Positions 34,557 through 46,460 are shown, counted from the first letter of the stretch. The stretch: DNA of 64,000 nt from Deinandra increscens subsp. villosa (GCA_039602395.1 JBCNJP010000017.1:15659529-15723528); one strand, 5' to 3'. The notes: generated by a model not told the origin, from the letters alone. Made by a program: numbers and translations.

Positions 34557-34960
34557 CTAGAATTGCAATCCACGCGTTACCGGGAGATAACGCGGGTACA
34601 CAAAACGGTTGTATTGCTATAACGCAACATAAAGAAAACGAAAATAACAAAATGATTGCGTAATGATGTTAAAATTAAAAGCCGAATGGTCAAAGTAACA
34701 AGCTTGCCTATGACTAAAGTTATGTTACACGACTGTACACACTACATCATCAACTCCTATTCAATTTGTTGGTTTCAGATTTATTATAAAAAATAAACGT
34801 AAGTAAAACGAAAACACAAAAAGATGGTGTAATGAGATTTAAATAAAAAGCAAAACAATCAAAGTATCGAACCTAAGACCTAAAGGTCATGTTATATGAC
34901 AATACATATTATACTACCAACTTGTACGCTAAATTTATTATGTTTGAATTTTAAAAAAAA
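34557..34960 (-). mobile_element. Helitron 3' end candidate, minus strand
   Basis: On the minus strand a hairpin (TACCCGCGTTATCTCCCGGTA with ACGCGTGG following) is followed by ATTGCAATT, then CTAG and a T. This is the layout of a Helitron 3' terminus (hairpin, about 10 nt, CTRR, insertion before T). Toward higher coordinates the body contains a duplicated block of about 170 bp (AAAATAACAAAATGATTGCGTAATG... near 34640 and ACACAAAAAGATGGTGTAATG... near 34813). The 5' end was not found, so the right border is arbitrary. Confidence 0.6.
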
Positions 34961-35254
34961 ACTAAATGATCAATTTTTATTATTGTAGGAAAAGACAAAA
35001 AAATAATAAATAAATAAAATATTAAAGGAGTGGACATTAGGAGGATCTACCATATGCATTAGCAATATAAAATCAATTTAATTATTTTTATTTTTTTAAA
35101 TAAAAATTTAAATATTAAAACTTAAATTAATAAAAATAATCTAAATTAATAAAGATAGCCCAATTAGCCTAATTTTAATTAAAAATATAATCTCGTTAGT
35201 ATATTATTTAGGTACATGTGTAACCTCACATTTTTAAACCCTTAGAAGTCTTAT
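34961..35254. other. AT-rich spacer
   Basis: No feature recognised. It ends at the ATTAT target site of element D. Confidence 0.5.
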
Positions 35255-35259
35255 ATTAT

Positions 35260-35317
35260 TGGAAATATTAATTAATTAGAAATAATCAATTAATTAGAAG
35301 ACCGATATCTCGTCCTC
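35260..35317 (+). repeat. 5' LTR remnant of element D
   Basis: TGGAAATATTAATTAATT through GATATCTCGTCCTC matches the first 58 bp of the 3' LTR at 49813-49870. Homology stops abruptly at 35317, the left breakpoint of the inversion/deletion. Confidence 0.85.
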
Positions 35318-35318
35318 A

Positions 35319-35555
35319 TTTAAGAATGCAACCATCCTTCCCTCTAACGGGAACTTTGGTTCCATTAGCAATGATAACAGGAGCTTCATCATTGGTTTTA
35401 GTTTTGATGTGAAAGAAATTGGGGGCGTAGGTGATATGCTCGGTTGCTCCCGAGTCTACCACCCACTCATCCCCTTTACCTGCAACGTTTGCCATTCGTG
35501 GTGTGTCATCTCTCTTGTTCTCATTTTTCCCTGTAAAGGTGCTCAAGAAGGTCTC
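35319..35555 (-). pseudogene. Protease fragment of element D (inverted)
   Basis: The minus strand encodes DEWVVDSGATEHITYAPNFF, the aspartic-protease motif of copia (D-S-G-A/C), followed by VIIANGTKVPVRGKDGC and preceded by a linker with NENKRDDTPRMANVAGK. The frame is cut at 35555 by the C insertion and resumes as gag at 46990. It is cut at 35318 by the rearrangement, so the rest of protease and all integrase are absent. Confidence 0.78.
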
Positions 35556-35980
35556 TGATGGTCCAATAACAACAATCGCAAACGGTATTTTAAACACAAA
35601 CAAGTGCGGAAACCTTGTTTGTGATTGATTCGACAAGAAGATGATGAAATAGACTTGATATGAGATGATGCAAATGCAAAACAATCAAATCTTGAATGAA
35701 AACCAATCAATCTTTCATTACTTAAAGTTCACGATCGTAAATACAAAGAGGAGCCTCGAAATCGTAAACTCAAAAGCTACCTACAATCATCCACTAGTGG
35801 GTATTTATACTACCCTTACATAAACCTAGCTAGGATCGTAAACAATAATAGGGAACCCGCCTAAGAGGCCCAAAACCGTAAACATCCATTAAGCTCATGA
35901 GGATGCAAAGGTAAGTCCAATCAAGTTTAAATTCAAGCCCACATGTCTAATGTTCATGCCTCACCATGTATAGCCCAACA
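35556..35980 (-). repeat. 3' LTR of element C
   Basis: On the minus strand runs TGTTGGGCTATACATGG to ..GGACCATCA. A TATA-like TATAAATACCC lies at about 35807-35817 (minus). CGTAAAC or CGTAAA(T) motifs occur at about 35740, 35764, 35837 and 35876, on both sides of the TATA box. Confidence 0.9.
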
Positions 35981-35993
35981 ATCTTCCCCTAGG
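35981..35993 (-). other. Polypurine tract of element C
   Basis: The minus strand reads CCTAGGGGAAGAT directly before the 3' LTR. Confidence 0.8.
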
Positions 35994-36011
35994 CATGAAC
36001 CATTAGAGTGT

Positions 36012-38627
36012 CTAAGGAAGAAGCAAATCAAACCGGAAGGTGTGAAACTCCTTCCTTGACCACCAACCACGATCCACAATCAGATTTGTTGTTCCATGAA
36101 AAATTCCCACCCTTATAGCATTTTGAAAATCGTGCTTATCACCAAGGATTGGTTGGGAGGCCAGAAGCTTGATATCATGTTCTCCAAACCTTAGCAGATC
36201 TACTGGATCATAGAAACGAAATTCTCGCATCTTCTTGCAAACCAACACCACTTCATATGTTGTTGCATCATAAAACCAATTATCAAAATTTTCACTAGAG
36301 TACCATCTTCAACCTCGTCGAGCAAATTGATCACTCGAGTTCTTTTGGTGGGAGGGCACCTCACTTCTCCAATTGGCTCATGAGTATCAGGTTCCGTTCC
36401 AGTCTGAACAAATCTTCTTGATTTGAGGTCAAAGTTTGCAAATTTTTCTTCTAAATCTCACGAACTAGGTCTCCATGTGCATTCCTCCATCTGTTGATAA
36501 AAGGAGCCCTCAACAACTTTCTCAACTCTGTCTCTGTCTAGGAGTGAAATTTACCTCGTGATCTGTAGTACTCAATTGGACTGTACCCATCTCTTATCAC
36601 AACAAACAGTTTCTTTTCTCCATCATAATGCCAACACAAGATAGGTTCACGACTCCCCCTTTTGTCGAGATCACTTTCTCCCACATCTATAGAGTACAGC
36701 TTAGAGGGAGGTCCTTGAAAGAAGTATCTGAACCAATTAACATGGCTTTCAGGTGCCATTGAGACGAATCTTCCTCCTCGAACATAATCCGATATTTCTA
36801 TGGAGTCATCACCTTCATCTTGTGGCTCTACTTCAGCAATTTGCACACCTTGAGATGAACTTTGGCCTGGGTCACCCTGAGCATTTGAGCTACCAGCCCC
36901 CTTTAAATCATCAAACTTCTTTCTTAATTCAAGAATGCCTGCATACAAATACCCAATACTTGCTTCATTCATACTCTTCTTCTCTTTCAATCTCTTGTTT
37001 TCTTCCTTTAGTTCTTTTATCTCTCCCTCCCTCTTCCTGTTTTGAGATAAAAGAAAATTAACTTGTGGATCAGCACTTATTCGAAGGTCAATAGGAAGGT
37101 CACTAGCTTGAACACTTTCCCCAACAAGTGCTTGATACGGACGAAAACCTAGTACGATGCGAGGCTGGCTTGATTCAGTAGAAAAAATTACCCTTACTGT
37201 GCTCGGCTCAACAAACGAGCTTTCAACTTCAAGGAATTGCCTTTCCTCACGAACAGGGCTTCGTTCATTTAGAATAGGATTTTCAGTTTGAATCGGAGTT
37301 GATTCTTGGACATCAGCTTGATCAGCAACTTGAAATGTGCTCTTAACATTTGCAGGCTCAGACACTTCATTATTCTGAACATTTGCAGCTGATGGTTCAA
37401 TCACCATCACCCCAGTGCTTGTCTTCTGGAACTTAAACCTGATAGTTCTTGGATCAGTTTTCTTTCTTGGTGCAGGTTCAGCCAGTGGATCAGGTTCTGC
37501 AAACATGTTATCATCAGCAACATTATCATTTAAATCTAGCGGGATTGTGCCACTACTTGAAGAAGTGCTCAAGTCATCCCTTGTTCTCTTGTTACTGATT
37601 GGCTCTAGATTTCCATAAATGTCATTTGACAAACTCTCATTCTCAGGTAAAATTTCATCCAGCACATTCTCCTCATCTGATGGTATATCCTCTGATTCCC
37701 CCTGAACAGCTATCAAAACATCATGATCTTCAGCAACAAATGTATTGACCGCAGGTTCTTGAGGTTCTGGTTCTCGTTCAGGTTCTGGTTCCCTTGCAAC
37801 ATCAGGGATAGCATCTCTTTTTGCCCACTCAAGCCTTCCTTGAAATGTGCTCTTTCACTGTCTATCTTGAGTTTGAAGACCAAACACACTATCATCCATG
37901 AATTTTATATCCAACCTCTCAACTCTTTCTTATATCATTGGATACTTCCTCAACACCACCATGTGTACAAATCTTAGAGTCATGAGAAATTGATCTCTCG
38001 CGTTCAATTCAGCATTACCCACCCAATCTAAGAGCATCATCTTCGAAAAGTTATATTCCCAATCCAACGCAAGTGCTACAAATGTTGTTCCATGCACCTT
38101 GTTTAGTTGATCGTAGCTTGTTCTTTTTCCGAAAATGATTTCTGCAAGTAGTGTGCTAAACACCTCCAGTAGTGTGGCAAAAGCTTCTTGAAGATTGGAG
38201 GGAATTTTCCTTCATATCCCAAAAGACGCGCACCCTCTAACACATTTGTCTTAGAGTATTCCATTCTGTCTTCAGCTCTATCATTAATATTTAACCCACG
38301 ATGAATATATTCTTCAAGGATCTCAATTCGGTGGTTTTGAACAGTTGCAGTGATCCTTGTTTTGTCAGCGTTTGCCCTGGCAGTTCCCCAAAATTCTCTG
38401 ACCAGTTCTTCATCTACCAGCACGTGTTTCCTGAGAGCATGATTGATCTTGCATATAGTCAATCCAGCAACAAGAGAGTAAAACAGCTGCATGTGTTTCT
38501 CTAGAGGGTTATCTAGATAAGCAGGTACGCAGTGGTCTCTTTCAAAGTGAATTTCTTCCTCAATCATCTCTTCTACCATCTGAGAAATCGAGACAAGTGC
38601 ATCAAGTTTAATCACATCATTGAGCAA
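36012..38627 (-). pseudogene. Extra ORF downstream of pol in element C, broken into pieces
   Basis: Reading down the minus strand there are four parts. (1) 38627-38103: all-alpha-looking segment with LEKHMQLFYSLVAGLTICK, LVREFWGTA, GYEGKFPPIFKKLLPHYWR. (2) 38163-37930, another frame: TTFVALALDWEYNFSKMM, RDQFLMTLRFVHMV. (3) 37716-36538: acidic, Ser/Pro-rich 392-codon part with a coiled coil (GEIKELKEENKRLKEKK, about residues 235-252) and NWFRYFFQGPP. (4) 36251-36012: FRFYDPVDLLRFGEHDIK, ending before the PPT. At least three frameshifts or stops separate the parts. No enzyme motif is seen. SIRE-type copia elements carry such 'env-like' ORFs, but this one has no obvious signal peptide or transmembrane helix, and its role is unknown. 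Element G carries a related C-terminus. Confidence 0.68.
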
Positions 38628-38639
38628 TAATGTTAGTTT

Positions 38640-40380
38640 AAATCCAATTGATTATCCAATCATTCTTTTAGGTTCTAATCTTTCAATGGAGACCTTGAAA
38701 AGAATTAGATCTTGTTCCACAGGATTAACACAACACTCTCTTAAAATCAAATGTTCAATATTATCTTAAAAAAAAATTAAGTTTGATGAATTATTTTTTT
38801 AAAACCAGTTTACGATTTTTCTGTCCGTTTACGATATTAAGTCCGAATATTAAAGGGTTTACGATACAATTTTGGGTTTACGATCAAGTCAAGAGAAGTC
38901 CAAAATATGGTCCATTCGTAAACTACATGCCCAATCGTAAACAACATTAGGTCGTAATCACACGGAATCGTAAACCTGAACAATCGTAAACTCCATCGTG
39001 GATGCTGAACGGGTCTTCTTCATCTTGACGATTGTAAACCTGCAAATCCGCCATTGCCGAACCTGTAAAGCTTCACAAACACAACCGAAACAATCAATGA
39101 TGTAAAAGGAATCATCAAACACTACCTTTTAACGGCTGCAAACACAAAATCGGTTTCTAATCTTTGAGAAATCGAACTGAGACTTGAAGAAAAAGAAGAA
39201 AAGTAACTGAGAAAAGAGGAGAGAGATCGTAAACGCAGAAAGGAGGGGGAGGATATCGTAAATGAGGAGTTTTAGGGGTTTGTTAAGTAAAACAATTCAT
39301 AAAGCCCCCCCCCCCCCCCCCCCCGAGTTTTCGAAACATTTCAAATGGACCCAAAACCTCATTTGAACGGTAACTCACTTTAATACATGTTAAGCTTTTT
39401 AAAAGAAAACCATAATTTTTGAACTTTTTGAGAACCACAAAAATTCCCCTCAGACTCATACCCCGAGAACTTGATCTTGATCATCAATTATAAATAAAAC
39501 TTTAATCAGTCGGAAACTTAGAAATAAATAAGAACTTAAAAAACAAAGACGACATAGTACAGAAATTAAATATTTACTTGCCTTGAAGCTGATGATTTTC
39601 ATGGATCATACCAGACTTATCTTTGACTGAGGAACCCTTTTCAGCTTTCGTTACTCGACGCTCTAGATGACTGCCAGTATATTTGACCACTTAAACTCAC
39701 ATCCAGTCATTTTGAAATACTTAATTATGGTACAATATTACCGTCATGTTTGACCGTCCCCACACCCAATTATACATAGCAAAACCTACCCAACCTCAGA
39801 GTTTATTGAGGATTCACTAACCCCCAACTTGAGGAACCATGCAACACCGTTATTACTACCACTTATTTCATTAACCATCAGTTGGTGATCAGGTCGGCCG
39901 AATAAGCACGCAAAGAAGACCAAACAGAATAATTATTTTATTGTCTTTTCTTTTTCTTTTCATTTTCTTTTCATTTTCTTTTTCTTTCTTTTTATTTTTC
40001 TTTCTGTGGTATTGCCATAACAGCAGAAACATGGCGTGTGAGATAGTGAATACTAGGTATAATTACCACTCTCAACCCGTTTTTACTAGGACTCAGTTTT
40101 TTAAACCATGCAAACTGAGATGGGAAACAAAACATATATAGATTTTAAGTTTACAGCACTTACAATGATGATCATGGTTTTGGGTTGAGCTTACCGACAC
40201 ATCATCTTCAAGCAGTATTTCACTTCTGCTTTACACGTATAAGTCTCCGATTGCCTTGGACATTTATATCACTTCCTACCAACTCAAGACAAACCCAAAA
40301 GACTATATAAAAACCTCAATCAGATTTTCAGATAGATTGAATATATAACATTTCTTCCCCTGTTTTTATGAGGCATAACT
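38640..40380 (-). other. Non-coding segment of element C between RT and extra ORF
   Basis: RNase H and the C-terminal third of RT are missing here. On the minus strand the part nearest the extra ORF (39290-38790) has a C/T-rich leader-like run (CTCTCTCCTCTTTTCTCAG near 39225), a splice-acceptor-like TTTGTGTTTGCAG (about 39137) and a second CGTAAAC/GTTTACG array (38810-39250). This looks like a promoter/5'-leader for the extra ORF, which is inference only. It contains a G/C homopolymer (39304-39324) and a CT-rich tract (39940-40005). Confidence 0.5.
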
Positions 40381-40382
40381 CT

Positions 40383-42770
40383 TCATTCAAATTTCTTTCT
40401 CATGATATCCTCAAATTCGGTGCATAACTCTTCATTTGTCGACCCGTAGATGATGTCATCCACATAAACTTGCACCATAATGATATCATGTTTCACCTTC
40501 TTTCTGAACAAGGTTTGATCAACCACTCCTCTTGTATAACCATTCTCCACCAAATGCTTTGATAAAGTCTCATACCACGTGCGTGGAGCTTGATGCAAAC
40601 CATATAGAGCTCTATCCAGAAGATACACGTGATCTGGATGTTCCTCATCCACAAATCCTGGCGGTTGAGCCACATAGACCTCTTCATTCATTTTAGCATA
40701 AAGAAAGGCGGTCTTTACATCCATCTGGTGCACAGAAGTTGAGATACGTTGCTACTGTAAGGAATATTCGAATTGCTTCCAATCTAGCCACCGATACATA
40801 CACCTCATCATAATCAATCCCGTGAACCTGTTTATGACCTTGAACAATCAGCCTGGCTTTATTCCTGATAATTACACCCGTATCATCTTTCTTGTTCTTA
40901 TACAACCATCTTGTGGGTATAACCTTCTTATTTTCTGGCCTTTTCACTAGACGCCACACGCCCAGTTTAGATAATTGATTCAATTCATCGTGCATAGCAT
41001 CCATCCAACTCGGATCTTTAAGTGCTACCATCACATTTGGAGGCTCTATCTGGGAGATAAAACATGAGAACATGCAAAAGTTAATGTCACCCATGCGGCT
41101 TCTAGTAGTGACACCTGCTGAAACTGGTCCAAGCACATTGCTAAGTGGATGATCTTTGTTGATTCTTGTTGCTTGAACATCTGGTACTGAAACAAAGACA
41201 GGCAGATTAGTATCATTAAAATTATCATTCATACCTTGGGTTTCAGTCTCGTTCTGATCATCATGAGTTCTAGAAGATTCTGGAACATCTGCATTATCAT
41301 TCTTAGGAGCTGCTGCTGAAACATTGTCACTAACTATTTCTATAGGCGGCCTTGCTTGAGGAGTTGGAGCAATAATGTCTTCTTCTTCTCCCAAACTAGG
41401 AAACATATTTTAGAAATTGAAACCTTCAAACAATGACCCATAATCATAGATCCAGTTTGGCCCATTTCTAGCATCAATGGGATTGTCTTCCAGCAAGTCA
41501 ACATTGAATGCCTCAATTATCACCTTGGGGGTTTTGTTGTAGACTCGATAAGTACTATTTGAATGAATAACCAACAAAGTAACATTCATCATCCTTTGCT
41601 TCCAATTTCCCCACATCAGATTGAATTAGAACTGTGCAAGGACACCCGAACGTCTTGAAGTACCCCACCTTTGGTTTCTCTCCATAAATAATTTCATAAG
41701 GTGTCTTCTCATGCTGCTTGTTCAGAAGTACCCGATTTTGCACATAACAAGCAGCGTTGACTGCTTCGGCCCAAAAGAAAATTGGCAATCTAGCTTCACA
41801 CAACATAGTTCTTGCAGCCTCAATGAGTGTTATGTTTCTTCTTTCAGCAACTCCATTTTGTTGAGGTGTGTACGGTGCACTGTATTGCCTTTCTATACCC
41901 TTCTCTCCACAGAACATATTCAACTCAGCATTCTTAAACTCTGTTCCGTTGTCTAATCTTATTGCCTCCACTTTCTTATTCATCTGATTCTCTATGAGAG
42001 TAACAAACTGTTTCACAAGCGCCGAAGTTTCATGCTTGTTTGACAGGAAGAAAACCCAAGTAAACTGAGAGAAGTCATCCACGATCACCAGACAATATGA
42101 GAACTTGCTGATACTTTGTACTTGCATTGGGCCGAAGAGATCCATATGAAGTAGTTGCAACAGTGGCGAAATAGAGTTTGTCATTTTAGAACAATGTGGT
42201 AACTTGTGCTGCTTCCCCTTAGCACATGCAACACACTTCTCAACTGATGAGAAGTCTTTGATAGGGAGGTTTCTAACATGCTCTCCCTTTGCCAGCTTGT
42301 TCAGGTTCTTCATGTTGGCATGTCCCAGACGACGATGCCATAATAATGCCAGATTTTCATTTTGCTTAGAAATAAGACAGGCCACATCAGAAGACGGAGG
42401 ATTACCCATGTTAAGAAGATAAGAATTTCATCGTCTTGGTGTACGCATCAAGACACACTCCTCAGGAATCTTGACTTTAGGCTTGAGAATAATACATTCC
42501 TTGCTGTTGAACAAAACATAATATTCTCTATCACAAATCTGCGAAACACTGAGCACGCTAAGTGATAACTCCTCCACAAAATGCACATCAGAGAACGTCA
42601 AACAACCATTCTTCACCACACCTTTCTTGCTGATCTTGCCACCTAATCAACCCGCAAATGAAACACCTCCTCCATTGAAATCTTGAACCTCTTCCAGAAG
42701 TGATAAGTCTCCGGTCATATGTCGGTATTAACCACTATCAACGTACTAGAGATTGTTGACAGTTTTTCTT
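40383..42770 (-). pseudogene. Protease-integrase-RT region of element C, degenerate
   Basis: The protease motif (YVDSG, then a stop, RHMTGDLSL) lies at about 42710-42755. Pre-integrase and integrase (42409-41555) have the zinc site H-H-C-C (LLWHRRLGHA..CVACAKGKQH) and the catalytic triad D, D, E (MDLFGPM; RLDNGTEFK; PQQNGVAERR), all readable. RT starts near 41040, with WLYKNKKDDTG and ARLIVQGHKQ, then after a frameshift at about 40700 QMDVKTAFLY and YVDDII. RT stops at 40383 soon after YVDD, and the thumb and RNase H are absent. Stops and frameshifts at about 42740, 42420, 41580 and 40720 show that no polyprotein can be made. Confidence 0.88.
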
Positions 42771-43055
42771 GGCTGTCCCTACATGAATAAAAGATCAGAC
42801 AGAGTCGGGTACCCAGGCTATAACAAATCTGGGCACGCCCTTGGAGTCTATGTAGTTGACTAATTGAAGACACATTCCTGATTTTGATTCAGTCACACTC
42901 AAACTTTGAGTGTTGACTTTTGGTTTCCAAACAGTGTGTTTCTGTGATTTTGACACATTGTTTGAGTTCTTTACAGTTGCAGGTTTCTTCTGTGGATATA
43001 TGACCTTTTTACCTGCAGGTTCCTTGACTGGTGTCCACTCAAGTTTTAATTTTGT

Positions 43056-45074
43056 TTAACCACCATGTTTTATTCGAGGAACCTTTTTTGATATCGAAGC
43101 CTGTTTCTTAACCTTTGTTTTACCTTTAGGTTGGGAAATCCTTTTTGTTTTAGGCATCTGTTTTTCAACAAGTTCAGGTTTCATCTTATCTTTTCTTTGG
43201 TAAACTCCTTTAGGTTTGTAAGTTGGTTCTGGAGTTTTGGCCACATTCCACTTTTCATCAACAGGCTTTGTCACCGGAGCTTTTATGTTTAAAACCTTAT
43301 ACTGTTGAGTCTTCATTGGTTTTGAACTCTGCTTCCCCTTAGACAAAGCTTGTTGTTTTTTATTTTTATTTCCACCTGTCATCATTTTCTGCAACATACT
43401 AGTCTGTGGGTTTTGCAGATAGTATGGTTGATAAGGTCTATTCAAACAGTTTGTAGCGAAATGCCCTGATTTTCCACAATGAAAACAATTCATAAGTCTA
43501 GGCCCATTCACATGACTACAGACATACGAACGCCTTGGGTATGACGACTTCCATTTAGGCTTATCATCCCATTTGTGTATAAAATGTTTTGGAATTTTTT
43601 CAGGTTGCGTGATTAAACAAAATTGTTCCGATTTTGATTTGTTCGTTCTGTTAAAAGTAGACACAATCTGAGGATAAGGAACAAATTCCTTGGGCTTATA
43701 CTCACGACCAGCTTTAGTATTAGGCACACGAATTTTAAAACCATTAACTACTGCATTAGAATTAGAAACATGCTTTGAAGACATAGACAACACCAATTGT
43801 TTTGACTTAGACGCATTAAGTTCAGACACAGATGCCAGAACATCGTCATTAGGTAAATCAGAAATTAAACTACTAGACTCATGAAACTCTTTGACTCTCA
43901 AGCATTCGACATCCTCCCCAGAAACATCTTTTATCCTTACTTCATCTGCACATGAAATAAAAACGTCAGAAGAACTAACATTATCGTTTAATGGTTCCTG
44001 GGATGGACCCGGTTCACAAGTGAATGCCATAGTTTCATTCTGATTACCCAACCCAAAGGTCATATGTTTCTCATTTTCTAACTCCTCTTCAATCATGGGT
44101 TTCACACCTACCAAAACACTATCTATGGGGGGGGGGGGTCCTGCTTCATGCATTCCTGATTCAGATCTATCTACATGATCCTCCTCATAGATCATACCTT
44201 TAATATATCTAGGCACAGGTGGGGGAACACCATTCTTACTTTTCTCAGATGAGCTAATTCCTATTCCTCCTTTATACCTACCATATTGAACATCAGTTAT
44301 GCAGGAGGACAATGCTTTACCAGCTTGAAGCATTCTTTTGTTTCTCATCTGATTCAAATCTAATTGCACTTGCATCTCATTGTTCTTATGTTTAAGGTCA
44401 TCTACCCGTTTCCTAAGCTCAACTATTTCTAACTTGGCATTATCATACAGGACAAAATTCTGAAAGGCAAGGGCTTGGTATTTCTCTATATCCAGTTTTT
44501 GGGCTTTGACTTTCTCCTCACTCTTTTCCCATCTACCCTTAAACGAACTTCTAGAACATTGCATATCAAATAATTTTATCTCACTATTCTTCCAAGGTTG
44601 TCTAAGGCCAGGAATTAAACGTGCACAAGTGGGATTAGTACATACCTTTGTTTTGTCGACCTCGGCTGCAAATGCTTCCTTGTCTTTGACCGGGTTCTCT
44701 TCCTCATCTCCTGACTTCTCCTCAGTGACCACAAATGCATGCTCCTCCTCAGTAGCATCCTCCATCTTAGCGATCATAGCACGAGATAGACTGAGTTCCT
44801 TTATCTGAGAAGCCCATTGATATTCCCCACATTCTTGCACAATCAAAGCCTTTGTCTCTGCCTTTCCCTTACCATCTCCAGCTTTCTTTTCTTCTGGTTT
44901 CTCCCTCTTTGGCTTGGTGCATTCCCTGGCAAAATACCCATACTCATCACAGTTGAAGCATCTGAACTTGCTCTTATCAAAACCCATCCTTATCTTATCC
45001 TGATCCTTCCAGACATTCTTTCCAGTTTTTGCCATAACTTCTTGGCGCGGAAAACTGCCATTGCCATTTACCAT
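43056..45074 (-). CDS. Long gag spacer ORF of element C with two zinc knuckles
   Basis: 672 codons. A first CCHC-type knuckle at residues 39-52 (CFNCDEYGYFAREC) has Tyr in place of the ligand His. Then follow an acidic segment, a coiled coil (about 190-260, with AKLEIVELRKRVDDLKHKN), a long polar linker and a second, intact knuckle at 530-543 (CFHCGKSGHFATNC), then a very basic tail (KTKVKKQASISKKVPRIKH). The upstream gag is in another frame. The G-run at about 44127 encodes part of a Pro stretch. Gag zinc knuckles bind the element RNA for packaging, and a spacer this long between two knuckles is unusual. No ATG-initiated product of this frame alone is expected: it is the continuation of gag after a frameshift. 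Confidence 0.78.
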   Translation of the reverse strand: MVNGNGSFPRQEVMAKTGKNVWKDQDKIRMGFDKSKFRCFNCDEYGYFARECTKPKREKPEEKKAGDGKGKAETKALIVQECGEYQWASQIKELSLSRAMIAKMEDATEEEHAFVVTEEKSGDEEENPVKDKEAFAAEVDKTKVCTNPTCARLIPGLRQPWKNSEIKLFDMQCSRSSFKGRWEKSEEKVKAQKLDIEKYQALAFQNFVLYDNAKLEIVELRKRVDDLKHKNNEMQVQLDLNQMRNKRMLQAGKALSSCITDVQYGRYKGGIGISSSEKSKNGVPPPVPRYIKGMIYEEDHVDRSESGMHEAGPPPPIDSVLVGVKPMIEEELENEKHMTFGLGNQNETMAFTCEPGPSQEPLNDNVSSSDVFISCADEVRIKDVSGEDVECLRVKEFHESSSLISDLPNDDVLASVSELNASKSKQLVLSMSSKHVSNSNAVVNGFKIRVPNTKAGREYKPKEFVPYPQIVSTFNRTNKSKSEQFCLITQPEKIPKHFIHKWDDKPKWKSSYPRRSYVCSHVNGPRLMNCFHCGKSGHFATNCLNRPYQPYYLQNPQTSMLQKMMTGGNKNKKQQALSKGKQSSKPMKTQQYKVLNIKAPVTKPVDEKWNVAKTPEPTYKPKGVYQRKDKMKPELVEKQMPKTKRISQPKGKTKVKKQASISKKVPRIKHGG

Positions 45075-46084
45075 GAAACATCAAGCATTTCCACATCTTC
45101 AGGATTAATCTGGTTCAGTTCACCTGACAACATCTCAGTAATTACCAATGTTCCAGCCATAAGAGCATGATAACTATTCATAAATCCCATTCCAAGAGCA
45201 AAGTTGGGATCATTTGTAGCGTTTGCCTCATCAGGGTTAATCGTTCCACTAGAATTAGCTTGGGATCGAGCCACGAATGCAGTTTACTTTGTGTTTGAAC
45301 TCGAACCACTTGCAGACGAACTTCCTGCCTGTTTTGACCCCACTTCTTCAGATAAGAGAGCCTGGTTCAGTTTTCCTTCCATACTGAGTGAACTTAGATG
45401 ATTCAGCTCTCTCTGTTTATCGTCAATTAGCTTCGACTTCAGTTTGTTGATTAGCTCATCAACAGATAACTCATCTAGCTTGTTGTTGTCTTTGATTATT
45501 GAAATGTTGGTATTCCAGGACTTGGGCAAGCTGTTCAAGAGTTTCAGATTCTTATCCTCCAGTTCGGGTTCAACTTTGTAGCTTGACATTTCAGCGATTA
45601 AGGACACAAATCTTTGAACTTGAGCTTCAAAGGACTCTCCTTGAATGTGATTGAACAAATTGAATTTCTGCTTCAGCATTTGTTTACGGCTTGCCTTGAT
45701 ATCGGGATTTTCTTCATAAGCTACCACCAGAGCATCCCAGAGTTTCTTTGCAGTCTTGTATTTTTTAAACCCTTGAGCAATCTCTGGAGTCAATGCCATT
45801 GCCATAATTGCATATGCTCTCTGGTCCTTGTTACATTTTTCCCAATCATCATCCGTGTATTCTGCTTCAGCTTTTGCCTTCCCAACTTGTCCTTCTTCAT
45901 TGTGAGTAGGAATGAATGGCCCATTAACGACTGATCTCCAAAGTCTCAAGTCAACACTTTTCAAATGATTTTGAAATCTGTATTTCCATTCTAGAAAGTT
46001 GTCAGCCGATGTGAGTCTTGGAGGACGGGTGGTCGATCCAATCTCAAAGTCTAGTTTTTGATACATACTAGGTTCAAAGTCCAT
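45068..46084 (-). pseudogene. gag (capsid part) of element C with in-frame stops
   Basis: From ATG at 46084 it encodes a copia gag core: PPRLTSADNFLEWKYRFQNH, WEKCNKDQRAYAIMAMAL, KTAKKLWDALVVAYE and a region ending SSSNTK before a TAA at 45284. The same frame continues (RSQANSSGTINPDEAN..) to a second stop after MLDVSW at 45068. Homology to element E gag then continues in the frame of the next ORF. So there are two stops and one frameshift. Gag would form the cytoplasmic particle. Confidence 0.85.
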
Positions 46085-46129
46085 GATGAAAGCTTAGGAA
46101 AACTTAAGAAAAAGAAAAGTCCAAAAAGA

Positions 46130-46460
46130 GTTTTCGATCGTAAACAGTAGTTTACGATTTTCACAGTCAAGCCGATCGAAAACACGATTCCAATCGTAAA
46201 CTCAGTCGTGAACTACTCCGGGTTGTAAACAAATTCGTGAATACCCAAAGTCGCAAACTAAGTCATAAACGCCTTTAAATCGCAAACCAGGTCGTAAACA
46301 CCGAAAAATTCGATCTTGAACTCCTAAACACATTTTTCTCGATCGTAAACCTCCAAAGATCAAAACTTGAAGTCGTAAACACTAACTGCCAGCTCGTAAA
46401 CACAATTCTGATGAAGAACCGCGATTGTAAACTCCTGTAGATGTCGTAAACACTAAGAAC
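46130..46460 (-). repeat. CGTAAAC motif array in element C leader
   Basis: Seven exact CGTAAAC (plus-strand reading) and many variants (TCGTGAAC, TCGCAAAC, TTGTAAAC) in 330 bp between PBS and gag ATG. The same motif occurs in the LTR and at 38810-39250 of the same element. Confidence 0.88.

Noticed and set aside
36538..37716. Independent host gene with coiled coil
   Set aside because: Lies between pol and PPT of element C inside its LTRs, and the adjacent C-terminal block is shared with element G. Treated as the element's extra ORF.
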